This document shows, in pieces, positions 13,824 to 21,692 of a stretch of DNA of 33,205 bases (the first letter of the stretch is position 1; the number at the start of each line of letters is the position of its first letter). The notes under the pieces were generated by a model, which worked only from the letters and a program-made list of their open reading frames with translations, made no database searches and was not told the DNA's origin. The translations under genes and the position numbers were made by a program. This DNA comes from Caryophanales bacterium UBA7278 (lineage in GTDB: Bacteria; Bacillota_I; Bacilli_A; RFN20; CAG-826), in the NCBI GenBank assembly GCA_002472275.1, contig DKRQ01000012.1, forward strand, positions 1 through 33,205. Reading direction: 5' to 3'.

Positions 13824-14184
13824 GGCTTCCTCCGATCCTCGGGGCTTTCTTGATGTCCCCGAAAAGGATGTCCTCGATCTTCCATAATAGCGAGTTGGCC
13901 TCGGCTAAAGCTTTGCTATAGCTTAGGCATTCCGGTTTGCTATCTAAGGCTAACTTGGCCGCGTGGAGCTTCTTCCTGGAGGAGAGGGCTTCCTTAGATT
14001 CCTCGCCATAGAGGCGGCAGGCCTCCTCGTATTCGTTCGCGGCGTCTTTTAGCTTCTTGGACAAATCCCTCACTTCCTCGTTATTCAAGGCCTTTTCCTC
14101 CTCAAGAGAGAGGGAAAGGATGCGCTTATCTTCGTTAAGCGCACAGGAGAGGGATTTTAGGCATTCGAGCGTTTTCTCGTTCAC
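13816..14184 (-). CDS. ylbF: YlbF/YmcA family protein
   Basis: 122 residues, almost entirely helical, matching the Com_YlbF family: a helix with NEYEEACRLYGEESKEALSSRKKLHAAK, then PECLSYSKALAEANSLL. In Bacillus, YlbF acts with YmcA and YaaT in a complex that promotes RNase Y-dependent mRNA maturation and affects competence and sporulation; an equivalent role here is inferred. Position next to rsmD and coaD supports the identity. The start is GTG. A TAAGAT -10-like box on the minus strand lies 7 nt before it, with no Shine-Dalgarno. Confidence 0.82.
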   Translation of the reverse strand: MNEKTLECLKSLSCALNEDKRILSLSLEEEKALNNEEVRDLSKKLKDAANEYEEACRLYGEESKEALSSRKKLHAAKLALDSKPECLSYSKALAEANSLLWKIEDILFGDIKKAPRIGGSRD

Positions 14185-14216
14185 GAAGCAAATCTTACTC
14201 TAAACCCCCTCTTCTT

Positions 14217-14225
14217 TGCTACAAT
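14217..14225 (+). promoter_or_regulatory. Extended -10 box of def, near-leaderless
   Basis: TGC-TACAAT ends 9 nt before the def ATG; no Shine-Dalgarno is present. The divergent ylbF -10-like box is only about 20 bp away. Confidence 0.55.
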
Positions 14226-14234
14226 AGCGGCGCA

Positions 14235-14786
14235 ATGCTTCACATCGTAAAAGACAACAAACCTAGCCTCCGCGAGAAGTGCAAACCCGTCGAGATGCCC
14301 TTATCCAAAGAAAACAAAGAGCTGATCGACGAGATGCTCCAATATCTTCTTCTCACTCAAGACGAGGATTACCGCAAAAAGCACCCTAACGTCAGGGAAG
14401 GCGTGGGACTCGCCGCCCCGCAGGTTGGCCATAACCTCCGCATGATCGTCATCTCCTACGCAACGGGAGACGAGAAGAACCCCCGCGTCCAATACCAACT
14501 CGTCAATCCCCGCATCGTGGTGAATTCCATCAAGAAATGCTACCTTTCCGGCGGGGAAGGCTGCCTCTCCGTGGATGGGGAGCACCGCGGCAAGGTCTAC
14601 CGCGACTTCAAGATCGTCGTGAAAGCCTTTGAGGCGAGCCTAGACCAAGACGTCGAAATCACCGCCAGGGGTTACGACGCGATCGTCCTCCAGCACGAAA
14701 TCGACCACCTAGACGGCATCCTCTTCTACGACCGAATTGACAAAAAGGATCCCTTCAAGGAGATCCCTGGCTCGGTCGAAATCTGA
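14235..14786 (+). CDS. def: Peptide deformylase
   Basis: Removes the formyl group from N-formylmethionine of nascent proteins. All three motifs of the metalloenzyme are intact: GVGLAAPQVG (residues 56-65), EGCLSV (Cys110 as metal ligand) and HEIDH (His154, Glu155, His158). The 183-residue length and the insertion between motif 1 and motif 2 fit the type II deformylases of Firmicutes. A terminator follows. Confidence 0.96.
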   Translation: MLHIVKDNKPSLREKCKPVEMPLSKENKELIDEMLQYLLLTQDEDYRKKHPNVREGVGLAAPQVGHNLRMIVISYATGDEKNPRVQYQLVNPRIVVNSIKKCYLSGGEGCLSVDGEHRGKVYRDFKIVVKAFEASLDQDVEITARGYDAIVLQHEIDHLDGILFYDRIDKKDPFKEIPGSVEI

Positions 14787-14810
14787 AAGCGGTCTCAAAG
14801 AAAGTGCGAA

Positions 14811-14837
14811 GGCATCGAGGGAATCGGTGCCTTTTTT
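14811..14837 (+). terminator. Intrinsic terminator after def
   Basis: GGCATCGA (14811-14818) pairs with TCGGTGCC (14824-14831, one G-U) around GGGAA, followed by six T. Confidence 0.85.
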
Positions 14838-14858
14838 CCATAATTCCGACCTATCACC

Positions 14859-14888
14859 TTGCTAAAGCAAAGCAACAAAAGGTATAGT
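14859..14888 (+). promoter_or_regulatory. Promoter of rnj-maf
   Basis: -35 TTGCTA (14859-14864), 18-bp spacer, -10 TATAGT (14883-14888). The leader would be about 60 nt. Confidence 0.5.
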
Positions 14889-14956
14889 AAAGCCATCCAA
14901 GCCGACGTCCATATCTACTGACCCCAGTTCTTGGCGTGGTTTGGAACGTTAGTTTT

Positions 14957-16636
14957 ATGGTCAACAAATCCAGTTCCATCAGCATCTACGCCCTCGGGGG
15001 CCTAGGAGAGGTAGGTAAGAACACCTATTGTTTTGAGTCGGACCGCTCGATCATCCTCGTCGATGCCGGCGTCCGCTTCCCCGAGCCTAGCCTCCCCGGT
15101 GTCGATTACGTCATCCCCGATTATTCCCACTTAAAGAACAACAGGGCCAAGATCAAAGCCCTCTTCATCACCCACGGCCACGAAGACCATATCGGCGGCA
15201 TCCCCTTCTTGCTCCGCACGGTCCATATCCCCGTCATCTACGCGCCTAGGCTAGCCGCGGCCCTCATCCGTCATAAGCTAGAGGACAACAAGTTCCGCGA
15301 CCCCGTCAAGATCGTCGAATTCGATCAGGACACCGTGGTCGACGTCGCCGACGACTTCAAGGTCTCCTTCTTCCGCGTCACTCACTCGATCCCCGACGCC
15401 TATGGCGTCTGCATCGACACCGCCCAAGGCAGGATCATCGAAACGGGCGACTTTAAGATCGACCTGACCCCCGTCGGCCCCCATTTTGAAATCGATAAGC
15501 TCGCCAAACTCGGCTCCGAAGGGGTCGACCTATTGATGGCGGACTCCACTAACGCCGAGATCGAAGGCTACACCCCTAGCGAAACCGCGGTCAGGGCGGG
15601 CGTCGACGAGATCTTCGATAGCGCCCCCGGGCGCATCATCGTCTCCACCTTCTCTAGCAACATCAACCGTATCCAGCAGGTCGTCGAAGTGGCCTTGAAG
15701 CACAAGAGGAAGATCTGCATCATGGGCCGCTCGATGAAAAACGTCATCGGCATCGCCAGGGAATACGGCTACATCAAGATCCCCGATGGCGAGATCATCG
15801 AGGACAACATGCTCCGCAACTACAAGATGTCACAGATCTGCATCGTCTGCACGGGTTCTCAGGGCGAGCCCATGGCGGCCCTTTCCCGCATCGTCTCCGG
15901 CGACAACAAGAACACCACGATCTATCCTGGCGACACGGTCATCTTCTCCTCCAACCCGATTCCCGGTAACGGGGCGCTTGTCGACCGCCTCGTTAACAAG
16001 CTCGTCAAGATGGGCGCCGAGGTGAAGCAGAATTCCCTCGCCTTCTCCCTCCATTCCTCCGGCCACCCCTCCCGTCAGGAACTCCGCCTCATGCAGCGAC
16101 TCGTCCAACCTAAGCACTTCATGCCCGTGCACGGCGAATTCCGCATGCTGAAGCTCCATGGCGAGATCGCCATGGACCTAGGGCTTCCCCAAGACAAAGT
16201 CTTCATCTGCGATAACGGCGACGTCCTCACCCTCTTTAACCACAAAGTGGCCCGTGGGGGACACGTTCCTGCCGAGGACGTCTATATCGATGGCAATGAC
16301 CTCGATGGCGTTTCCTCCGCGATGATGAATGACCGCGCGATCCTTAAATCCGATGGTTTGGTCACCGTACTTGTCGCGATCGACGCGAAGAAAAAGAAAC
16401 TCGTCTACGAACCGATCGTCTATACCCGTGGCTTCGCCGCCAGCGAACAAGCCCACGTCGTCCGCCACTCCAAGATGAGGGCGCAGGAAGCTCTTGATGC
16501 CCTGATCGTCGAGAATAACCTGAACATTGCCGACGCGAAGGCCTCCATCAAGTCCATCGTCTCGAAATACATCGAACGCAGGACGGGCCGCAAACCGATG
16601 ATCGTCCCAATCGTCATGAACGTGGAGAACTATTGA
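14957..16636 (+). CDS. rnj: Ribonuclease J
   Basis: A metallo-beta-lactamase/beta-CASP ribonuclease for mRNA decay and rRNA maturation, with endonuclease and 5'-to-3' exonuclease activity in the family. The zinc motif HGHEDH is at residues 73-78, and later beta-CASP motifs are present (STFSSN, CTGSQGEPMAAL, SGH, then PVHGEFRML). The C-terminal domain is complete, giving 559 residues as expected. The ATG at 14957 is preferred over an in-frame GTG at 14936, since it directly precedes the conserved ISIYALGGLGEVGKN opening. The TGA stop overlaps the maf start, so the two genes are coupled. Confidence 0.95.
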   Translation: MVNKSSSISIYALGGLGEVGKNTYCFESDRSIILVDAGVRFPEPSLPGVDYVIPDYSHLKNNRAKIKALFITHGHEDHIGGIPFLLRTVHIPVIYAPRLAAALIRHKLEDNKFRDPVKIVEFDQDTVVDVADDFKVSFFRVTHSIPDAYGVCIDTAQGRIIETGDFKIDLTPVGPHFEIDKLAKLGSEGVDLLMADSTNAEIEGYTPSETAVRAGVDEIFDSAPGRIIVSTFSSNINRIQQVVEVALKHKRKICIMGRSMKNVIGIAREYGYIKIPDGEIIEDNMLRNYKMSQICIVCTGSQGEPMAALSRIVSGDNKNTTIYPGDTVIFSSNPIPGNGALVDRLVNKLVKMGAEVKQNSLAFSLHSSGHPSRQELRLMQRLVQPKHFMPVHGEFRMLKLHGEIAMDLGLPQDKVFICDNGDVLTLFNHKVARGGHVPAEDVYIDGNDLDGVSSAMMNDRAILKSDGLVTVLVAIDAKKKKLVYEPIVYTRGFAASEQAHVVRHSKMRAQEALDALIVENNLNIADAKASIKSIVSKYIERRTGRKPMIVPIVMNVENY

Positions 16637-17184
16637 TGCTGATCCTCGCTTCCTCTTCCCCTAGAAGGAAGGAACTCCTTAAAAAACTTTGCAAAACCTT
16701 CACGATCGTCTCCCCCGAGGTCGACGAAAGGGCTTTGGATTTGCCCGCGAAGGACCTTGCCGCGGAAGAAAGCAAGACCAAGGCCTACGCGGTGGCTTCC
16801 CTTTACCCCGAGGACGAAATCCTCTCCTGCGACACCATCGTGGTCCTTGATGGCGAGGTCCTAGGCAAACCCCTCAACAAGGAAAACGCGATCAAGATGC
16901 TCAAGAAGCAATCGGGCAAGAAGCAAGTCGTCTTGTCCGCCTATACCTATATCGGGCATGGCAAGGAAATCACGAGGACCGTCGCGACCTCGGTCTATTT
17001 CAACGAGCTTAGCGATGAACTCATCGAGGACTACGTCGAAAAGAAAAAGCCCTTCGACAAAGCGGGGGCCTATGGGATTCAAGACGGCTATCCCCTCATC
17101 CACCATATCGAGGGGAGCTACGATAACGTGATGGGCCTTCCTACGGAAGACATCGCCGCCCACGTTAACTTTGGGGGAAGATAA
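16636..17184 (+). CDS. maf: Maf family nucleoside triphosphate pyrophosphatase
   Basis: Hydrolyses dTTP, UTP or modified pyrimidine nucleotides (house-cleaning role) in this family. It begins LILASSSPRRKELLKK and contains SCDTIVVLDGEVLGKP and the late DKAGAYGIQD...GSYDNVMGLP blocks, all typical. The ATG at 16636 shares a base with the rnj stop (TGATG), and a GGAGA lies upstream within rnj. The 3' end overlaps the convergent EIIB-like gene by 20 bp. Confidence 0.93.
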   Translation: MLILASSSPRRKELLKKLCKTFTIVSPEVDERALDLPAKDLAAEESKTKAYAVASLYPEDEILSCDTIVVLDGEVLGKPLNKENAIKMLKKQSGKKQVVLSAYTYIGHGKEITRTVATSVYFNELSDELIEDYVEKKKPFDKAGAYGIQDGYPLIHHIEGSYDNVMGLPTEDIAAHVNFGGR

Positions 17185-17536
17185 GCGAATAGACAACGCT
17201 TGCATCGCCCTTAATGACCAGGGTGAGTTGAGAAGACATCAAGATGAAGGAGTCGACGCCGGCTCCTTTTAGTTTCTCCTTGTCTAGGAGGGAGTAGTCG
17301 TTGAGTTTCACGACGATGCGGGAACCCCTAAGTTCGTGGAATATGATGTTGGCCTCCCCGCCTAAGGCGTCCATGTATTCGGAGACCACCACTTTCCGTA
17401 CCGGCTTCTTCTTGCGGCGGAGAAACATCGGGATGAGGATCGAAAGCACCGCCAAAAGGACGAGCCCGGCGACGGCTAGGGCGATCCACCAGCCGTTTTC
17501 CTTTAAGAAAGTGTTGAAGTCTCTTGTGCCACCCAT
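17165..17536 (-). CDS. Membrane-anchored PTS EIIB-like protein without the phosphorylatable cysteine
   Basis: 123 residues from the ATG at 17534-17536. A transmembrane helix (about 14-39) is followed by a basic RRKKKPVRK stop-transfer and a domain (51-120) that tracks the glucose-type EIIB domain: YMDALGGEANI matches 'i..aLGG..NI', IVVKLND matches the 'RLRv.l.D' strand, and LKGAGVDSFI then QLTLVIKGDASVVYSLI match the rest. In true EIIB the strand carries 'C.TRLR'; here it reads RGSRIV with Arg70 in the cysteine position, so it cannot carry phosphate there. A regulatory or scaffold role is inferred. An in-frame TTG start 45 nt upstream is less likely. Confidence 0.65.
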   Translation of the reverse strand: MGGTRDFNTFLKENGWWIALAVAGLVLLAVLSILIPMFLRRKKKPVRKVVVSEYMDALGGEANIIFHELRGSRIVVKLNDYSLLDKEKLKGAGVDSFILMSSQLTLVIKGDASVVYSLIFPQS

Positions 17537-17650
17537 AGTAGGAACAATGGATATCATACCCTTCTTTCGCCCCGATTCCAAAAGCCTAGTTCCACATCCG
17601 CCTTCGTTTTATCGCTAGGCCCATCCAAACAAGGGTCCACCCCACTACTT

Positions 17651-17692
17651 TGATGGTTTTTGCGGTTTCTTAAGGATTTTTGATGATTTTTG
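17651..17692. promoter_or_regulatory. Direct repeats upstream of the fructose operon, candidate regulator sites
   Basis: TGATGGTTTTTG (17651-17662) and TGATGATTTTTG (17681-17692) differ at one base and start exactly 30 bp apart, about three helical turns. A third partial copy, GGATTTTTG (17674-17682), lies between. DeoR-family regulators often use direct repeats, so these are candidate binding sites for the regulator encoded next. Confidence 0.5.
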
Positions 17693-17693
17693 T

Positions 17694-17707
17694 TGTAAGC
17701 GCTTTCA
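17694..17707. promoter_or_regulatory. cre box (CcpA-type catabolite-responsive element)
   Basis: TGTAAGCGCTTTCA matches every fixed position of the Bacillus consensus TGWAANCGNTNWCA. It lies where a -35 hexamer (TTGTAA, 17693-17698) is expected 17 bp before AATACT (17716-17721), so CcpA binding would block the promoter of the fructose PTS operon. Confidence 0.75.
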
Positions 17708-17743
17708 GCCTATGGAATACTAAGTCCAGCCACCCAACCTACT

Positions 17744-18490
17744 ATGTTGAAAGAAGCCAGACATTCCATCATTCTCGACACGGTTAACGGAAGGAAATAC
17801 GTTTCGCTTTCCGATTTGATGTCGCTCACCGACAGCAGCGAATCCACGATCCGCGCGGACCTCATCGAACTCGACCGCGAAGGGAAGATCCTCCGCTTAC
17901 GCGGCGGGGCGCAGGCCATCAACGACGAAACCCTCTCCTATGAGCTTTCTATCGAGCAGAAGATGGGGATCCAATGGAAGCAAAAGCAAGCCATCGCCCG
18001 CTTCGCCAACTCCCTGATTCCCGCCAATTCGCTCCTTTACGTGGACGCGGGTACCTCTACCTTGGCCCTAATGGAAACCCTCGATGTCCCAGGGCTCGTC
18101 ATCGTGACGAACTCGGTCCTCATCGCCAGGAAATCCCTCACCAAAGGGTACCGCTCCTACGTGATCGGAGGCGAACTCAAGCTCTCCACCGACGCCCTCT
18201 TCGGCCCGATGGCCTTGAATTCCCTGGAGAAATTCCGCTTCGACATCGGCTTCTTCGGGACCAACGGGGTGGACCTAAAGCAAGGCTTCACCACCCCGGG
18301 CGTGGAAGAAGCCGCCATTAAAAGCAAGGCCATGGACCAATGCAAGAAACGCTATGTCTTGGCCGATTCGAGCAAATTCGACGTCGTCACCGCGGTCAGC
18401 TTCCATCCGTTCGAGGAAGCGACCATCATCACCGACGCGATTATCAAAGAGAAATATAAGGATAAGGGAATCCTGGAGGCAAAAGCATGA
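17744..18490 (+). CDS. fruR: DeoR-family regulator of the fructose operon
   Basis: 248 residues. An N-terminal DeoR helix-turn-helix (ARHSIILDTVNGRKYVSL, then ESTIRADLIELDREGKILR with RGGA) is followed by the DeoRC sugar-phosphate-sensing domain (DAGTSTLALMETL, VTNSVLIA, IGGEL, FFGTNGVD, FTTPGVEEAAIK, VLADSSKF). Homologues in fru operons repress transcription until fructose-1-phosphate or fructose-1,6-bisphosphate accumulates; that effector is inferred. No Shine-Dalgarno is seen before the ATG. The stop overlaps the fruK start by 4 nt. Confidence 0.9.
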   Translation: MLKEARHSIILDTVNGRKYVSLSDLMSLTDSSESTIRADLIELDREGKILRLRGGAQAINDETLSYELSIEQKMGIQWKQKQAIARFANSLIPANSLLYVDAGTSTLALMETLDVPGLVIVTNSVLIARKSLTKGYRSYVIGGELKLSTDALFGPMALNSLEKFRFDIGFFGTNGVDLKQGFTTPGVEEAAIKSKAMDQCKKRYVLADSSKFDVVTAVSFHPFEEATIITDAIIKEKYKDKGILEAKA

Positions 18491-19401
18491 TCTACACCGT
18501 CACCTTCTCCCCCGCCGTCGACTACATCGTCGACCTAAAGACCCTGGAAAAAGGCGCCATCAACCGCAGCCAAGGAGAGCACTGCCTAGCCGGAGGCAAG
18601 GGAATCAACGTCTCCATCGTCCTCGCCAACATGGGCAAACCCTCCGTCGCGACGGGCTTCCTCGGGGGCTTCACCGGGGAATTCATCCGCAAGGAACTAG
18701 AAAGCAGGGGCATCGCCTCCGCCTTCGTCGAAGTCAGCGGCAATACCCGCATCAACGTCAAGCTACGCGGCGAAGAGGAAACCGCCATCAACGGACAAGG
18801 CCCCGACATCACGCCGAGCCAAATCGAAGAACTGATGGCCCAATTAGAAAGGCTAGGGCCAAACGACTTACTCGTCATCTCGGGCACCGTGCCCTCCTCC
18901 TTGCCTAGCGATATCTACGAGAAGATCTGCGAAAGGGTCAAAGGCACCCGTTGCGAGCTCATCGTCGACGCGACCAAGGACATCCTGCTAAACACCCTCA
19001 AATACCACCCGCTCCTGGTCAAACCGAACCAAGAGGAACTCGAAGAAATGTTCCACGTCGAGATCCATAACGAAGAGGAACTCATCGAAAACGCCGAAAA
19101 ACTGGTCGCCTTAGGCGCCAAAAACGTCATCGTCTCCCTCGGGGGCGATGGGGCATTGCTCGTAGGGGAAGGAAGAAAACCCCTCCACTTAGCGGCCCCG
19201 CAAGGAAAAGTCGTCAACACCGTGGGAGCCGGGGATTCCCTGGTCGCCGGGTTCATCGACGAATACACCAACTCAGGTAACATCGCGTATGCCTTCCGCA
19301 AAGGCATCGCGACAGGAAGCGCATCGGCCTTCTCCGAAGGTCTGGCCACCAAGCAAGAGGTCGAGGCGCTCCTAAAAAAGATGGAAAAGAAAGGAGAATA
19401 G
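18487..19401 (+). CDS. fruK: 1-phosphofructokinase
   Basis: Phosphorylates fructose-1-phosphate, the product of the fructose PTS, to fructose-1,6-bisphosphate. A PfkB-family kinase of 304 residues with the substrate-binding GGKGIN motif (36-41) and the ATP-site NTVGAGDSLVAGF near the C-terminus (catalytic Asp250). Context between a DeoR regulator and EIIABC makes 1-phosphofructokinase more likely than tagatose-6-phosphate kinase. GGAGG lies 10 nt before the ATG, within the regulator gene. Confidence 0.93.
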   Translation: MIYTVTFSPAVDYIVDLKTLEKGAINRSQGEHCLAGGKGINVSIVLANMGKPSVATGFLGGFTGEFIRKELESRGIASAFVEVSGNTRINVKLRGEEETAINGQGPDITPSQIEELMAQLERLGPNDLLVISGTVPSSLPSDIYEKICERVKGTRCELIVDATKDILLNTLKYHPLLVKPNQEELEEMFHVEIHNEEELIENAEKLVALGAKNVIVSLGGDGALLVGEGRKPLHLAAPQGKVVNTVGAGDSLVAGFIDEYTNSGNIAYAFRKGIATGSASAFSEGLATKQEVEALLKKMEKKGE

Positions 19402-19404
19402 CGA

Positions 19405-21414
19405 ATGAAGATCACGGATCTGCTATCAGAAAAAACCATCTCCACGAAAGTGGTCGCCGCTTCTAAGGAAGACGTCATCAAGCAAGCGGTCGAACTCATT
19501 TCCCACTCCGGGGCCATCTCCGATGTGGCGACCTATGAGAAAGGCGTCTTCAAAAGGGAAGAGGAATCCACCACCGGCATCGGGGAAGGCATCGCCATCC
19601 CCCACTGCAAATCCGACGTGGTGACCAAACCGGCCCTCGCCGCCATGGTCATCCCGGAAGGGGTCGATTACGCCGCCTTGGATGGCGAACCCGTCCATTT
19701 GCTCTTCCTCATCGCCGCCCCCAACTCCGAGGACAACGTCCACCTCGACGTCCTCGCCCGCCTCAGCGAAATGCTGATGAACGATGAATTCAAAAACAAA
19801 TTGCTCGCGGCCAAGAGCAAGAAGGAATTCCTCAAAGTCATCGACGAAGCCGAATCGGAAAAGCTCGAGGAAAGCGAAGAAACCGCGCAATTCCCCCGCG
19901 TTTTGGCCGTCACCGGCTGCCCCACTGGCATCGCCCATACCTATATGGCCGAGCAAGCCCTTAAGGACAAGGCCAAGGAGATGGGCATCTCCATCAAAGT
20001 CGAAACCAACGGTTCCGGCGGCATCAAAAACGCCCTAACCGATGAAGAAATCGAACATTGCGAAGGCGTCGTGGTTGCGGCCGACGTCCAAGTCGAAATG
20101 GATCGCTTCGCCGGCAAACGCGTCGTCCAAGTCGCGGTCGCCAAAGGCATCCACGAACCCGAAAGGCTCATTAACGAAGCCCTTGATCCCAATACCCCGA
20201 TCTTCAAGCAGGGTGAGGAACGCAAGGTCTCCGAAAGTGGCGGCAAGCCCTCCGTCGCGCGTCAAATCTACAAGCATTTGATGTCGGGCGTCTCGCACAT
20301 GCTGCCCTTCGTCATCGGCGGCGGCATCCTCATCGCCCTCGCCTTCCTCATCGATACGATCGCCGGCAACGCCGGGTCCGCGGCCTTCGGCTCGGTCAAC
20401 CCCGTCGCCGCTTGGTTCAAGACGGTCGGCGGCTACGCCTTCAACTTCATGGTGTGGATCCTCGCCGGCTTCATCTCCTACTCGATCACCCGCCAGAACA
20501 AAGGCGCCCTCGCGGTTGGCATGGTCGGTGGCTTCATCGCGACCCAATCCAACTTCAACATCCTCGCCACCATCATGGGCGCGGATTACCCTTATAACTC
20601 CAACGCCGGCTTCCTAGGCGGCATCGTCGCGGGCTTCGCCGCCGGTTACATCGTCGTCGGACTCAACAAGCTCTTCGGCTTCTTGCCCAAATCTCTCGAC
20701 TCCCTCAAAGCGACCTTGGTCGTCCCCGTCCTTGGCACTCTCTGCATCGGCGTGACCATGTACTTGGTGAACACCCCACTCATCTACGTCAACATCGGCT
20801 TCACCAACATGCTCAACTGGCTCGCCGACCATAACCTCACCATCCTCCTCTGCGCCCTCCTTGGCGGGATGATGGCCATCGACATGGGCGGCCCGATCAA
20901 CAAAGCCGCTTATGTCTTCGCCGTCGGCTCCTTGGCTACCGCCACTTCCGCCAACCCCTCCGGCTACATCATCATGGCCGCCGTCATGGCCGGTGGTATG
21001 GTGCCGCCTCTAGGCATCGCGATCTCCGCCAACCTCTTCCCCCAGAAGTACACCAAGCAGGAACGCCGCGACGCTTACGTCAACTACGTCATGGGCGCCT
21101 CCTTCATCACCGAAGGCGCCATCCCCTTCGCGGCCAGCGATCCCTGGCGCGTCATCCTCTCCAGCGTGATCGGCAGCGCCGCCGCGGGTCTATTCACCGG
21201 CCTATTCGGCTGCCAGCTCCTCGCTCCTCATGGCGGCGTGTTCGTCTTGGCCACCATTCAACCCTCCGGTTGGACGATCGCCCTCTACCTACTCGCCATC
21301 GTGATCGGTTCCTTCATCACCGCGTTGATGCTAGGCATTCTCAAGAAGAACAACGCCAATGCCGAACTCGGCAAATGGAAGGGTATCAACTTCCCCTGGA
21401 CCAAGGGAAAATAA
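19405..21414 (+). CDS. fruA: PTS fructose transporter subunit EIIABC
   Basis: Imports fructose and phosphorylates it at C1. Three fused domains are visible in 669 residues: EIIA (about 1-150) with the phospho-histidine in GEGIAIPHCKS (His67); EIIB (about 165-265) with the phospho-cysteine in VTGCPTGIAHTYMAEQAL (Cys172); and EIIC (about 290-650) with eight to ten membrane helices and the MAIDMGGPINKAAY and TEGAIPFAASDP segments typical of the fructose-mannitol family. An AAAGGAG Shine-Dalgarno precedes the ATG, 3 nt after fruK. Confidence 0.95.
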   Translation: MKITDLLSEKTISTKVVAASKEDVIKQAVELISHSGAISDVATYEKGVFKREEESTTGIGEGIAIPHCKSDVVTKPALAAMVIPEGVDYAALDGEPVHLLFLIAAPNSEDNVHLDVLARLSEMLMNDEFKNKLLAAKSKKEFLKVIDEAESEKLEESEETAQFPRVLAVTGCPTGIAHTYMAEQALKDKAKEMGISIKVETNGSGGIKNALTDEEIEHCEGVVVAADVQVEMDRFAGKRVVQVAVAKGIHEPERLINEALDPNTPIFKQGEERKVSESGGKPSVARQIYKHLMSGVSHMLPFVIGGGILIALAFLIDTIAGNAGSAAFGSVNPVAAWFKTVGGYAFNFMVWILAGFISYSITRQNKGALAVGMVGGFIATQSNFNILATIMGADYPYNSNAGFLGGIVAGFAAGYIVVGLNKLFGFLPKSLDSLKATLVVPVLGTLCIGVTMYLVNTPLIYVNIGFTNMLNWLADHNLTILLCALLGGMMAIDMGGPINKAAYVFAVGSLATATSANPSGYIIMAAVMAGGMVPPLGIAISANLFPQKYTKQERRDAYVNYVMGASFITEGAIPFAASDPWRVILSSVIGSAAAGLFTGLFGCQLLAPHGGVFVLATIQPSGWTIALYLLAIVIGSFITALMLGILKKNNANAELGKWKGINFPWTKGK

Positions 21415-21433
21415 TAGAAAAGGAGAAAACCCC

Positions 21434-21691
21434 ATGAAATCATTCACCTACGTCATCACCGACAAAGAGGGCATCCACGCCCGCCCCGCCGGCATCGTCG
21501 TGGCCGAGGCCAAGAAATACGCCTCCGCCATCACGATTGAGAACAAAGGCAAGAAGGCCGACCTAAAGCGCATCTTCGCCGTCATGTCCCTCTGCGTCAA
21601 AAACGGCGAGGAAGTCAAGATCGTGGCCGAAGGCGCCGACGAGGAAGCGGCAGCCGCCGGCGTCGAAAAGGTCCTTAAAGAAAACCTCTGA
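21434..21691 (+). CDS. ptsH: HPr phosphocarrier protein with Arg at position 46
   Basis: 85 residues. The active-site histidine lies in DKEGIHARPAG (His15), accepting phosphate from Enzyme I and passing it to EIIA. The usual Firmicutes regulatory segment is 'NLKSIMGVMSL'; here it reads DLKRIFAVMSL, with Arg46 in place of Ser46. HPr kinase could therefore not phosphorylate it there. The ATG at 21434 follows AGGAG. Being in the fructose operon, it may be the general HPr or one dedicated to this transporter. Confidence 0.94.
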   Translation: MKSFTYVITDKEGIHARPAGIVVAEAKKYASAITIENKGKKADLKRIFAVMSLCVKNGEEVKIVAEGADEEAAAAGVEKVLKENL

Positions 21692-21692
21692 T

